64,000 nucleotides of DNA from Pseudomonadota bacterium (GCA_021813805.1 JAKAJL010000004.1:62001-126000); one strand, 5' to 3'. Counted from the first letter of the stretch, positions 25,126 through 33,025 are shown. Notes: a model not told the origin generated them from the sequence alone. Program-made: numbers and translations.

Positions 25126-25419
25126 TCAGGATTTCGGACGGTCGCGGTCGAGTGCGGTGAGCGAGCCGGTCCGTCCGCCGGGCAGTTTCATCGCCGCGCA
25201 GGTTCCCGCCGGCACGAATTTCCATTCATTGCCCTGGTAATCGAGGGCGGAGGTTCCGGCGCAGGTGGTTCCGGCGCCTGCCGCGCAATCGTTGGTTCCC
25301 TTCAGCGCGACGCCGAAGCACTTTTCCTGCTTGGACCCCGCATGGGCGGGCACGGCGGCCAAGGCCGACGCCAGCGAGGCGGCGAGGGCGAGCGGGCGGG
25401 AAAAACTGGACTTGCTCAT
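25126..25419 (-). CDS. Bufferin-type precursor peptide (DUF2282)
   Basis: 97 residues with a signal peptide (cleavage near AHA-GS, residue 27) and four cysteines: Cys34 ([10 protein letters not shown]), Cys45 (NDCAAG), Cys53 (TTCAG) and Cys74 (AGTCAAM). This matches DUF2282, the exported precursor family recently described as bufferins: RiPPs whose cysteines are modified by an MNIO enzyme and which chelate copper in the periplasm. AAGGAGGAG precedes ATG 25419. It heads an operon with the fused MNIO-DUF2063 gene and the DoxX gene, and faces the SigF-type sigma factor gene. Expression under that sigma factor is inferred from the shared -35 motif. Confidence 0.85.
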   Translation of the reverse strand: MSKSSFSRPLALAASLASALAAVPAHAGSKQEKCFGVALKGTNDCAAGAGTTCAGTSALDYQGNEWKFVPAGTCAAMKLPGGRTGSLTALDRDRPKS

Positions 25420-25463
25420 GTTGAATTCTCCTCCTTCGGCGGGCGCTCCCGCCTGTTCTGCCT

Positions 25464-25488
25464 TACGGAGGCGGGGCGGCTCCGTTAC
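25464..25488 (-). promoter_or_regulatory. Putative SigF-type promoter of the bufferin operon
   Basis: On the minus strand GTAACG (25488-25483) is followed after 15 bases by CGTA (25467-25464), 45 bases upstream of the precursor ATG. This resembles the Caulobacter SigF consensus GTAAC-N16-CGAA. The -10 is imperfect. The call rests on the match and on the neighbouring sigma factor gene. Confidence 0.5.
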
Positions 25489-25557
25489 GCGGCGGGCCAA
25501 AAAAAATCGCGGCGGCGAAAAATGCGCATGGGACGGTGCAATTTCGACCTTTCCGAT

Positions 25558-25583
25558 GTAACAATCCGCCGCGCTTGCGCGAA
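25558..25583 (+). promoter_or_regulatory. Putative autoregulatory SigF-type promoter of the sigma factor gene
   Basis: GTAACA (25558-25563), then exactly 16 bases, then CGAA (25580-25583). This agrees with the SigF promoter motif known from Caulobacter. If used, transcription would begin only about 6 bases before the ATG at 25596, giving an almost leaderless mRNA, so an alternative upstream start site should be considered. Confidence 0.5.
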
Positions 25584-25595
25584 AAAGGATTTTGG

Positions 25596-26168
25596 ATGCC
25601 GGATATTCTGGCGCGGGATCGGGAATGGAGCGCGGCCATGCGGGCGGCGCTTGCCGGCGACGGCGCGGCCTATCGGCGCCTGCTCGCCGAACTCGTTCCT
25701 TTCCTGCGCAGGATTTGCTTGAATTCATGCGCGCGCGCCGGCCTTTCGGCGAGCGAGGCGGAGGACGCCGTGCAGGAAACCCTGCTCGCCATCCATCTTA
25801 AGCGGCACACCTGGGATCAGAATCAGCCGCTGAGGCCATGGCTTGCGGCCATCGCGCGCAATAAGATGATCGACGCGGCGCGCCGGCGCGGGCGCCGCGC
25901 GGAGATGGACATCGCCGATTTCGAGGATGTCCTGGCCGCCCCCGTCGAGGCGGACAATTTCGAGCGGGAGATGGACCGTCAGGGCGCCTTGCGCCTGCTC
26001 GACCTTTTGAGCGCCAAACAGCGCGAGGCGATCGAGGCGGTGTCGATCAGGGGAGAAAGCCTGCGCGACGCCGCGAAAAATCTGGGCGTCAGCGAGGGCG
26101 CCCTGCGGGTGTCGGTGCATCGTGGCCTCAAGGCGCTTGCGGAACTCTATCGAAAATTGAACGCGTGA
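25596..26168 (+). CDS. sigF: ECF RNA polymerase sigma factor, SigF type
   Basis: 190 residues from ATG 25596 ([11 protein letters not shown]). Region 2 has [46 protein letters not shown] and [24 protein letters not shown]. Region 4 has [45 protein letters not shown]. The short linker and the adjoining DUF1109 gene identify the SigF/NrsF subgroup, which in Caulobacter responds to heavy-metal and oxidative stress and controls DUF2282-DUF692 operons. Here the candidate target operon is divergent, 176 bases away. The stop lies four bases before the anti-sigma gene. Confidence 0.87.
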   Translation: MPDILARDREWSAAMRAALAGDGAAYRRLLAELVPFLRRICLNSCARAGLSASEAEDAVQETLLAIHLKRHTWDQNQPLRPWLAAIARNKMIDAARRRGRRAEMDIADFEDVLAAPVEADNFEREMDRQGALRLLDLLSAKQREAIEAVSIRGESLRDAAKNLGVSEGALRVSVHRGLKALAELYRKLNA

Positions 26169-26172
26169 AGAC

Positions 26173-26811
26173 ATGAAGACCGAGGACCTCATCTCCGCTC
26201 TGGCGGCGGACAACGACACCAAGCAGGCGACCCTGTCGCGGGCCTTCGGGCTCGATCTCGGCCTGGGTTTCTGCGTCTCGGCCCTTTTCTTCTTCAGCTT
26301 CCTCGGTCTGCGACCGACCTTTTTCGCGTCGCTTGACGAACCGCGCTTCCTGTTCAAATTCCTGTTCAGCGCGACCATGGCGGCGAGCGGTCTGGTTCTG
26401 GCCTGGCGGCTATCGCGGCCGGGCGCCGATCCCGGCCTCGCCCGCCGCGCGGTTTTCCTCGCGCCCGCGCTTGTCGCCGTCGCCAGCCTGATCGAAATGG
26501 CGGTCGTTCCGCCGGATCAATGGGCGACGCGGATGATCGGCCATAACGCCGTTCACTGCCTGACGCTCATTCCCTTCATGTCGCTGGCGCCGCTGGCCGG
26601 CCTGTTCCTGGCCTTGCGCCACGGCGCGCCGAGCGATCCGCATCGCGCGGGCGCGGCGGCGGCCCTTGCCTCCGCAGGTCTCGCGGCTCTGCTTTACGCC
26701 GCCAATTGTCCCGACGATTCGCCTTTCTTCGTCGCGGTCTGGTATATGATCGCGGCTTCGATCGTCGTCGCCTTCGGCTGGTTCGCCGGCGGGCGGCTGC
26801 TGCGCTGGTAA
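26173..26811 (+). CDS. nrsF: Anti-sigma factor NrsF (DUF1109), six-pass membrane protein
   Basis: 212 residues, six hydrophobic segments spread from about residue 28 to 208, a short cytoplasmic N terminus (KTEDLISALAADND) and the DUF1109 pattern. Cys129 (VHCLTL) and Cys179 (ANCPDDSP) are 50 residues apart, the same spacing as the two conserved NrsF cysteines that are important for metal sensing in Caulobacter; an additional Cys34 is present. It is co-transcribed with the sigma factor (4-base gap). It probably holds SigF at the membrane until metal or thiol stress. Confidence 0.85.
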   Translation: MKTEDLISALAADNDTKQATLSRAFGLDLGLGFCVSALFFFSFLGLRPTFFASLDEPRFLFKFLFSATMAASGLVLAWRLSRPGADPGLARRAVFLAPALVAVASLIEMAVVPPDQWATRMIGHNAVHCLTLIPFMSLAPLAGLFLALRHGAPSDPHRAGAAAALASAGLAALLYAANCPDDSPFFVAVWYMIAASIVVAFGWFAGGRLLRW

Positions 26812-26836
26812 GCGCGGCATCGCTCCGGATCAATCG

Positions 26837-27601
26837 ATGCAGGAATTTCTCTCCGATGGCGTGCGTCTCGCCTTTCTCGATTTCGCGCCGACGACGACGG
26901 ATCGGGGCGAGCCGATCCTGCTCATCCACGGCTTCGCCTCGAACCATGGTGTCAACTGGGTGTTTCCGCAATGGGTCAAGACCCTGACGGGCGCAGGGCG
27001 GCGCACCATCGTTTTCGACAATCGCGGCCATGGGCGCAGCGAAAAGCTTTATGATCCCGCGCGGTACACGCCCTGGATCATGGCGCGCGACGCGGTCAAC
27101 CTGCTCGACCATATGGGAGTCCCCCGCGCCGACGTGATGGGCTATTCCATGGGCGCGCGCATCGCCGCTCATATGGCTTTGGCGAGCCCGGACAAGGTCC
27201 GGGGCCTTGTGCTGGCGGGATTGGGTTTCCATCTGGTGGACGGAGAAGGACTGCCGGCGGGCTTGGCCGCCGCCATGGAGGCGGCGTCGCTTGAGGCTCT
27301 GTCCGACCCGACGCAACGCATGTTCCGCGCTTTCGCCGAGGCGACCAAGAGCGATCTGCGGGCGCTGGCGGCCTGCATGCGCGGCTCGCGCCATGCGATG
27401 AGCAAGGCCGAGGTGGCGACGATTTTCGCGCCGACGCTGATCTGCGTCGGGTCGCAGGACCATATCGCGGGGCCGCCCGAAAGGCTCGCCCGGCTCATGC
27501 CGAACGCCCGCGTCCTGGTCATTCCGGGACGCGATCACAACAAGGCGGTCGGCGACAAGACTTTCAAGGACGGCGTTCTCGCCTTTCTTGACGACCTGTA
27601 G
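26837..27601 (+). CDS. Alpha/beta-fold hydrolase
   Basis: 254 residues. The family landmarks are ILLIHGFASNHG (oxyanion region), FDNRGHGRSEK, nucleophile Ser104 in GYSMG, acid Asp208 in GSQDHIAG and base His234 in GRDHNKAVG. This is a complete Ser-Asp-His triad. The cap region (about 135-190) is short and helical. Esterase or lactonase chemistry is likely but substrate is unknown. It lies 25 bases after nrsF on the same strand and so may be read with it, though no functional link to metal stress is evident. Confidence 0.85.
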   Translation: MQEFLSDGVRLAFLDFAPTTTDRGEPILLIHGFASNHGVNWVFPQWVKTLTGAGRRTIVFDNRGHGRSEKLYDPARYTPWIMARDAVNLLDHMGVPRADVMGYSMGARIAAHMALASPDKVRGLVLAGLGFHLVDGEGLPAGLAAAMEAASLEALSDPTQRMFRAFAEATKSDLRALAACMRGSRHAMSKAEVATIFAPTLICVGSQDHIAGPPERLARLMPNARVLVIPGRDHNKAVGDKTFKDGVLAFLDDL

Positions 27602-27726
27602 GCTTTCCGATTTGGCGGGGTTTTGTCCGAAAACGGGCGATCATTTTTCGGAAATTCCGCCCCGGCCCGACAACGGGCCGGAAACATGCTAATATCTCGC
27701 GCCCGCGCATGCGGCAGGAGTTCTGG

Positions 27727-28557
27727 ATGACGACGACCGGCAATGTTTTGGCGCTGCGCAAGAGCGAAGCCGATCCGATCTTCGAGCAGATTCGGCGCGA
27801 AGCCGAGGAGGCCTTGCGTCGCGAGCCGGAACTCGGGTGCTTCTTCGCGTCCTCGATCCTCAATCACGCCACTCTGGAGCAGGCGGTCGGCCATCGCCTC
27901 GCCGCGCGCCTCGCCCATCCGGATTTCTCCGGCGATCTGATCCGCCAGAATTTCCTCGACCTCGTCGCCCGCGATCCTTCCGTCGGCGAGGCGATGCGCG
28001 CTGACATTCTCGCGTTCGCCGACCGCGATCCGGCCTGCCAGCGGCTGATCGAGCCGGTGCTCTATTTCAAGGGTTTTCACGCGCTTCAGACTCACAGGCT
28101 GGCTCACGCCTTGTGGAACGCTGGACGCAAGGATTTCGCGCTTTATCTGCAAAGCCGGTCCTCGGCGGCCTTTCAGACCGACATCAGTCCGGCGGCGCGC
28201 ATCGGCAAGGGCCTGTTCCTCGACCACGCCACCGGGCTGGTGGTCGGCGCCACGGCGGTGATCGACGACGACGTGTCGATCCTGCACAGCGTGACCCTGG
28301 GCGGCACCGGTCACGAGCGCGGCGATCGTCACCCGAAAATCCGCCATGGCGTGCTGATCGGCGCCGGCGCCAAGATCATCGGCAATATCGAGATCGGACA
28401 TTGCTCGCGCATCGCGGCGGGCTCGGTGGTCCTGAAGCCCGTGCCCGCCAATGTCACGGTGGCCGGCGTGCCGGCGAAAGTCGTCGGCGCCTCGGGCTGC
28501 GCGGAGCCCGCGCGCGAAATGGACCAGGTGCTCGCCGCCAAGGCCGAAGAGGACTGA
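27727..28557 (+). CDS. cysE: Serine O-acetyltransferase
   Basis: 276 residues from ATG 27727, with CAGGAG six bases before it; the ATG at 27709 lacks this spacing. An N-terminal helical domain is followed by left-handed beta-helix hexapeptide repeats. The catalytic region DHATGLVVGATAVIDDDVSILHSVTLGGTG carries the two conserved His, and the C-terminal part has IGAGAKIIGNIEIG and AGVPAKVVG. It makes O-acetylserine from serine and acetyl-CoA, the first step of cysteine synthesis. The following gene is the DUF3126 protein, an arrangement common in Hyphomicrobiales. Confidence 0.93.
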   Translation: MTTTGNVLALRKSEADPIFEQIRREAEEALRREPELGCFFASSILNHATLEQAVGHRLAARLAHPDFSGDLIRQNFLDLVARDPSVGEAMRADILAFADRDPACQRLIEPVLYFKGFHALQTHRLAHALWNAGRKDFALYLQSRSSAAFQTDISPAARIGKGLFLDHATGLVVGATAVIDDDVSILHSVTLGGTGHERGDRHPKIRHGVLIGAGAKIIGNIEIGHCSRIAAGSVVLKPVPANVTVAGVPAKVVGASGCAEPAREMDQVLAAKAEED

Positions 28558-28654
28558 CTTTCGTCTCCCCGCCGCCCACACAACTTTCGCGCCCCTTGCG
28601 CGCCGCGCGTCTTTTTGGCAAGCCTCCGGGTGTGGACGGAAGCGGAGTCGAATC

Positions 28655-29050
28655 TTGAACAAGACCGAATTGCGCAAGCTGCAGGAATTCCTGCGTCAAT
28701 CCTTCGGCGCGCCGGGGCTCAAGGTGGGGCTCGATCCCAAGAATACGGAGGAGGCTGTCGTCAGCTTCGGCGAACGCGCTCTGGGCCGGATCAGTGTGGA
28801 TGACGAGGACGGCGATCGCTCCTTCTCCTTCGCCATGAAGATTCCGGTCGAGCGGCCGGTGCTGCAGGACTATTTGCGCCGCCTGTTCGATAATGACGAA
28901 CTCAGGATCGTCGCCCGCGCCAAAAAGACCGATTCGGTTGAACTCAACCGGGGCGAGGATTTCCTTGGCGTGATTTCCGCCGACGATCCCAAGGGCAAGT
29001 CCTACACCCTGCAGATGGCGATCCTTGATTTCGACCTCGACGATCTGTGA
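28655..29050 (+). CDS. DUF3126 protein with tandem-duplicated domain
   Basis: 131 residues from TTG 28655 (MNKTELRKLQEFLRQSFG), with AGCGGAG about seven bases upstream. DUF3126 proteins are normally about 70 residues. Here two copies can be aligned: residues ~4-63 (LRKLQEFLRQSF ... GRISVDDEDGDRSFSFAMKI) and ~67-131 (LQDYLRRLFDN ... GVISADDPKGKSYTLQMAIL). The second copy is closer to the family consensus. Function is unknown; it commonly sits beside cysE, as here. The start context and the duplication argue for a real protein, not a read-through. Confidence 0.75.
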   Translation: MNKTELRKLQEFLRQSFGAPGLKVGLDPKNTEEAVVSFGERALGRISVDDEDGDRSFSFAMKIPVERPVLQDYLRRLFDNDELRIVARAKKTDSVELNRGEDFLGVISADDPKGKSYTLQMAILDFDLDDL

Positions 29051-29931
29051 ACCAACGTATCGGATCATTTCGCGAGCGAAAACGATGAGCAGCGTGGCGA
29101 GTTGAAACAATCCGGTTGCTCCGCTGGCGAGGATCTCGACCATTAACGAGCGCCGAGTTCTGATTCATGGCGTCAGTATTTTGTGACGGCGAAAGACATC
29201 GGCAATGAGTATTTGAGGGAATGTTTTTACGCGAGGCAATAGCATGCTATATTTAGATCATATATTTAATTAACTCACTGTTATGCCGACAGTGAATAGG
29301 ATATTGTAAGTAACAGTAAGGTACAATTAAAATTATATGCAGAAAATAATAATGACTAACGTCCGCGTTTTGTAATTATGCTAAGTTTACACGATTACGT
29401 GAGCGTGCTGAAATGTTATGTTAATTTATATTGTTTAGTGATTAATTATACTTACTGCTATCTTTGCCAGGCAAAGAGAGTTGCTACAGGTTGGTTGAGA
29501 TAAATTCTATTTCCGTTCTGAGAGCCGCAATTCGTGCTGCGCGAATACTATCATCCCTCGTAGCGCATTACGGGTCCTTTGCGTCCAGCGGCATCGAACA
29601 TGCCGGTCTTAAGGCGCGTTGCGCGACGGAGAGGGGATCGATCTTGCCAGGCCTAATGCAGACGCATTGTTCCACGTTGACAGCCCGGCGTGGCCGCAAA
29701 GCCGCGATTTCCGGCGGCGAACTGGCAGGGGACGCAATCGGTAGGAAAATTCTGGGCTTCCGGTGAGGACGAAGTCAGCGTCTCGGGCGGCAGCGGCGGC
29801 GCGGGGCCGAGAAGGAAGACTATCCTGCGCCACATATTGAAACGAAAGGCGGAGGAAAAAGCGCGGGCTTTTTTTCAGCAGCGCACTATCTTGGAGCCGG
29901 TTGCGCCGGTTTTGGCATGGGAATCGTGAGG
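29051..29931. other. Long intergenic region with an AT-rich island
   Basis: 881 bases without a convincing gene. From about 29200 to 29470 the G+C content falls to about 30% by eye count, against well over 60% around it. Within this, CACTGT (29276-29281) and ACAGTG (29289-29294) form a perfect 6-base hairpin with a 7-base loop. Frames at 29464-29766 and 29609-29833 (minus) show no recognisable product. Close to the downstream gene, AAAAAGC (29856-29862) and GCTTTTT (29867-29873) pair around GCGG, a weak terminator-like hairpin. The island looks like foreign or decayed DNA. Confidence 0.5.
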
Positions 29932-30462
29932 ATGAGTCTCTTTTCGCTCGATGGCGTCGCGCCGGAACTGCCGCCCGAGGGCCGCTTTTTCGTGGCGCCC
30001 GACGCCGATCTGATTGGCCGGGTGCGGCTGCGCCAGGACGCCAATGTCTGGTTTGGCGCGATCCTGCGCGGCGACAACGAATGGATCGACATCGGCGAAC
30101 GCACGAATATCCAGGACCATTCGGTTCTGCATACCGACATGGGATGCCCCCTGAGCATCGGCGCCGACGTCACCGTCGGGCATGGCGTGATACTCCATGG
30201 TTGCGTCATCGGCGACGGCGCCCTGATCGGCATGGGCGCGACGATCATGAACAACGCGCGGATCGGCAGGTTCTGCATCGTCGGGGCCAACGCCCTGATC
30301 CCCGAAGGCAAGGAATATCCCGATTATTCGCTGATCGTCGGCGCGCCGGCCAAGGTTTCGCGCATGCTTGAACCTTCGGTGGCGGAAGGCCTGCTGAAAA
30401 GCGCGCGCCATTATGTCGAGAACGGCCGCCGTTACGCCGCCGGGTTGCAGAAAATCGGATGA
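29932..30462 (+). CDS. Gamma-class carbonic anhydrase family protein (YrdA/CaiE-like)
   Basis: 176 residues from ATG 29932 (MSLFSLDG, the usual family start); ATG 29917 is an alternative with no clear ribosome-binding site. The left-handed beta helix shows NVWFGAILRGDNEWIDIGERTNIQDHSVLHT and VGHGVILHGCVIGDGALIGMGA, which supply the metal-binding His of gamma carbonic anhydrases (QDHSVLH, GH, LHG). A C-terminal helix (AKVSRMLEPSVAEGL) is present. Many such proteins lack proven carbonic anhydrase activity. It stands alone and is convergent with the PilZ gene. Confidence 0.85.
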   Translation: MSLFSLDGVAPELPPEGRFFVAPDADLIGRVRLRQDANVWFGAILRGDNEWIDIGERTNIQDHSVLHTDMGCPLSIGADVTVGHGVILHGCVIGDGALIGMGATIMNNARIGRFCIVGANALIPEGKEYPDYSLIVGAPAKVSRMLEPSVAEGLLKSARHYVENGRRYAAGLQKIG

Positions 30463-30469
30463 GGGATCG

Positions 30470-30490
30470 TTGAGCGCCGAGGGCGCTCAA
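30470..30490. terminator. Hairpin between convergent carbonic-anhydrase and PilZ genes
   Basis: TTGAGCGCC (30470-30478) and GGCGCTCAA (30482-30490) form a perfect 9-base stem with a 3-base loop. It begins eight bases after the gamma carbonic anhydrase stop and overlaps the PilZ stop. There is no strong T-run, but the position suits a bidirectional terminator. Confidence 0.5.
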
Positions 30491-31119
30491 AGCACGACGT
30501 TCTCGTCGAACTGGTCGAAGGACAGCGGCAAGGCGAATTCCACCGCCATGCCGTAATCGAACACGCGCACGACCCGCGCGCGCCGCCGGCCGATATGGAT
30601 CAGGCTGCCGAGCGGCGCGCTTTTGGCGCAGGTGACCGCCGCCCCGGAGATCGAAACATCGACGATCCTGGCCGGGGTCGATGTGGCGTCGGGCAACCGG
30701 ATGGTTGTGTTGACTTCCTTGGGAGTGATTCGTTCGTGGCGGCGGTCTTCGGGCAAGCCGAGCGCCTTGCTGTTGACCAGCCAGGTCAACTGGTTCACCA
30801 GTTTTTCCTGCTTGGCCTGGGGCAGCATGGTCGACATCGCGAATCCCTGGTCGAGATGACGCACGATGACGCCCTCTATCCGACCGAGAGCGTCGAAATA
30901 GGCGACGACCCGCTCGCCGATTTCGCCCTTGACCGGCGCCGTCAGAGCCAGGCCGCCGACCGACACATCGATGGTCTGGCAGGGAAACTCGCGCCGATCC
31001 GCAAGCATGTAGCGCCCGATGAGCGAAAGTTTGACGCGCCGGTAACGGCGCCGCTCATGGGGATCGGTGATGATTTTCGCCTGAAGTTGCATTGCGATCG
31101 CCAAACGGTCCGCCTCCAT
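30487..31119 (-). CDS. Tandem PilZ domain protein
   Basis: 210 residues. The first PilZ domain (about 20-110) has the c-di-GMP motifs RRRYRR and DVSVGG. The second (about 125-205) has RRHERITP and DVSISG, a more divergent RxxxR/DxSxxG set. PilZ proteins bind cyclic di-GMP and regulate motility, polysaccharide synthesis or secretion; a control point for the exopolysaccharide locus is possible but only inferred. ATG 31119 has no clear ribosome-binding site; ATG 31092 (MQLQ) is an alternative. It is followed 89 bases upstream by the PAS protein, same strand. Confidence 0.82.
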   Translation of the reverse strand: MEADRLAIAMQLQAKIITDPHERRRYRRVKLSLIGRYMLADRREFPCQTIDVSVGGLALTAPVKGEIGERVVAYFDALGRIEGVIVRHLDQGFAMSTMLPQAKQEKLVNQLTWLVNSKALGLPEDRRHERITPKEVNTTIRLPDATSTPARIVDVSISGAAVTCAKSAPLGSLIHIGRRRARVVRVFDYGMAVEFALPLSFDQFDENVVL

Positions 31120-31208
31120 CGCGGTTAATATAGCCGATCGCCTGTTAATTCATTGTTACATGCGGGTTTATGGCCCGCCGCCGCAGTCTTGCGCAAATAT
31201 CGGGCAGA

Positions 31209-31829
31209 TCAAATGGGTCGCCCGCCGCGAATGACAAAGAAGGACCGGCGTCGCGTCTTGACCCGGTTGACGAGATCCGAGGGCCTGAGGATGCGCTCGC
31301 CGCCGGCTCCGGCCATCAGGTCCGGATCGGCCTCCCGTTGGTCGTCGATGAACCGCATGGCGATCATGCGAAGGCAGTCGGCGGGGCGAAGACCGAACCA
31401 GGAGGGAAGGCCGGTCGGAGTCAGCATCCCCAGGACGCGCGAGTGGGTCTGGCCATGGCAGCGCAGCGGAAGCAGCAGCAGCTCCATATGCGCCGGCGGT
31501 TCGTCGGACTGTTCGGCGACCAGTCCGGCCACGATGGGGCGGGCGCCGTCCACCACCGCGGCCGCCATTTCGCTTGCGGTCGCCCTTTCGTCGGGGGCGA
31601 AAAGCCCCACGAAGGAATGTCCCTTGAGTTCGTCGAGGAACACGGCGTTCAGCCGCGAGCCTGAGACGCGGACAGGAAACTGACGCGCTTCGTCCACCTC
31701 CAGAATCATGGTGTCAGCCAGGATGTGACGGATTTCGCTCGGATCGATGTCTTCGCGCGCCGGCGAGAGCCGCGCGCCGCGAAGTTTGTTCCAATAGCTG
31801 TACAGCTCCTGGGTTGCCGCCTGTCTCAT
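31209..31829 (-). CDS. PAS-domain protein (PAS_5 / DUF1488-like family)
   Basis: 206 residues from ATG 31829 (MRQAATQELYSYWNKLRG), with AAGGGA upstream; the longer frame to 31868 is less likely. The region LYSYWNKLRGARLSPAREDIDPSEIRHILADTMILEVD, then FPVRVSGSRLNAVFLDELKGHSF, matches the PAS_5 family of alphaproteobacteria. Members are small cytoplasmic sensors of unknown ligand. The first 90 residues form the PAS core; the C-terminal part has a positively charged end (VKTRRRSFFVIRGG). Neighbouring PilZ gene suggests signalling, but no output domain is present. Confidence 0.7.
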   Translation of the reverse strand: MRQAATQELYSYWNKLRGARLSPAREDIDPSEIRHILADTMILEVDEARQFPVRVSGSRLNAVFLDELKGHSFVGLFAPDERATASEMAAAVVDGARPIVAGLVAEQSDEPPAHMELLLLPLRCHGQTHSRVLGMLTPTGLPSWFGLRPADCLRMIAMRFIDDQREADPDLMAGAGGERILRPSDLVNRVKTRRRSFFVIRGGRPI

Positions 31830-31963
31830 CCGCCCGTCCCTTTCTTTTTTGGGCCAGCGGCGTTTCATTATGGGGCAATGCGCCGGGCCCGGCGGTTCAT
31901 GGAAGATTAACCAGCGAAATTCGCGCCGCGGCGCGGCGCGCGGAAATTAATCTTAACAGGATG

Positions 31964-32229
31964 TTGACATTGCAAAGGCATTAGGAATTTGGCAATGTTT
32001 CTTCATCGAAGCGGCGCTGAAACGACAAAACGAATCAGCCGCCGGCACGGAAGGATGCGAACAACAAACTGATATTGAATGTGTTTTTGGTCCGCTGCGT
32101 TCTTGCTCGGGATTGCCGGCGGATAACGGGCTCCAGTATGGGTCGGAGGTTCCCGGCCGACGCGGGAGGCCGGACGGTTAACGTCATTGCAGGAAGGGGG
32201 AGAGCCTGCTCCAGCTCTCCCCCTTTTTT
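31964..32229 (+). ncRNA. Structured leader of the rhomboid gene or small RNA
   Basis: A stretch without a reading frame holds three hairpins. Stem 1 pairs CCGCCGGCA (32039-32047) with TGCCGGCGG (32114-32122); stem 2 pairs CCGGCC (32153-32158) with GGCCGG (32168-32173); the third is the terminator at 32196-32229. A TTGACA lies at 31964-31969, but no good -10 follows. ACATTGC and GCAATGT form a dyad near it (31968-31974 and 31991-31997). The terminator ends 11 bases before the rhomboid ribosome-binding site, so this is either a terminated small RNA or a leader with premature termination control. Confidence 0.5.
32196..32229 (+). terminator. Strong intrinsic terminator upstream of the rhomboid gene
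   Basis: GGGGGAGAGC (32196-32205), an 8-base loop, GCTCTCCCCC (32214-32223), then TTTTTT. The 10-base perfect stem with T-run is a textbook Rho-independent terminator on the plus strand. No plus-strand protein gene precedes it, and the rhomboid ATG follows at 32258. Confidence 0.85.
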
Positions 32230-32257
32230 CTGCGGTCGAAAGGGGAGGGCGCGGGCG

Positions 32258-33025
32258 ATGCGCGAACGCGAGCCGATCTTCAATCTGCCGCCGGTGATCG
32301 TCGTTCTTCTGGCGATCCTGACCCTGATCCAAGTCGTCCGCGGCATGATTCCGCCTGAACTCGACGGCGCAATCGTCGCGACTTTCGGCTTCACGCCGGC
32401 GCGAGTGGCCTTTCTCTTCGATCAGAAGGCGGTGCTCCAACACCTGAACGAGATCGCCGGCCAATCCGAGGTTCAGGCCCAGATCGGGGCCTTTTTCCTG
32501 ACCTATGCTTCGCCGTCCTGGCTGTGGTTCACGCCCTTGTCCTACGCCTTCCTGCATGGTGGCGCGACCCATCTGGTTTTCAACGGGATCTGGCTCGCGG
32601 CTTTCGGCTCCCCGGTGGCGCGGCGCTTCGGAACGGCTCGTTTTCTGCTCCTGGGCGGCCTGGGGGCGGTCGTCGGGGCGGCGGCCTATCTGGCGGCTCA
32701 TCCGCTTGAGTTGGCGCCGATGATCGGCGCCTCGGCCGCGATTTCCGCGTATATGGGGGCGGCGGCGCGTTTCGTTTTTCCCCTCCGCGGACCTTATCGA
32801 GCGGAAACGGCATTCGAAGCGCCAATGCAGAGCGTTGGGGACATGCTCGCCAGCGTCCAGACCATGGCCTTTGTCGCCTTCTGGTTCCTCTCCAACCTGC
32901 TCATCGGCCTCGGCGGCCAGACCTTGGGTTTTTCGCAGGCCCCGATTGCCTGGCAGGCTCATATCGGCGGCTTCGCCGCCGGTCTGTTTCTCGCGCCGAT
33001 ATTCGACCAAAGGCGCAAAAAATGA
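32258..33025 (+). CDS. Rhomboid family intramembrane serine protease
   Basis: 255 residues from ATG 32258, with AGGGGAGG about nine bases before it. Six transmembrane segments. The catalytic Ser159 is in GASAAISAYMG and His235 in AWQAHIGGFAAG; the family motif SYAFLHGGATHLVFNGIWLAAFGSPVARRFG with its His-Gly-Gly and Asn oxyanion residue is present. The product cleaves within membrane-spanning segments of other proteins; substrates are unknown. It is preceded by a terminator-bearing leader and followed by the CBS protein gene 95 bases downstream. Confidence 0.88.
   Translation: MREREPIFNLPPVIVVLLAILTLIQVVRGMIPPELDGAIVATFGFTPARVAFLFDQKAVLQHLNEIAGQSEVQAQIGAFFLTYASPSWLWFTPLSYAFLHGGATHLVFNGIWLAAFGSPVARRFGTARFLLLGGLGAVVGAAAYLAAHPLELAPMIGASAAISAYMGAAARFVFPLRGPYRAETAFEAPMQSVGDMLASVQTMAFVAFWFLSNLLIGLGGQTLGFSQAPIAWQAHIGGFAAGLFLAPIFDQRRKK

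Noticed and set aside
26576-27538. 320-codon minus-strand frame across nrsF and the alpha/beta hydrolase
   Set aside because: Antisense to two well-defined genes; no domain.
29856-29875. AAAAAGC-GCGG-GCTTTTT hairpin as an intrinsic terminator
   Set aside because: The stem has only two G-C pairs and would be unstable; mentioned only as a weak feature of the intergenic region.
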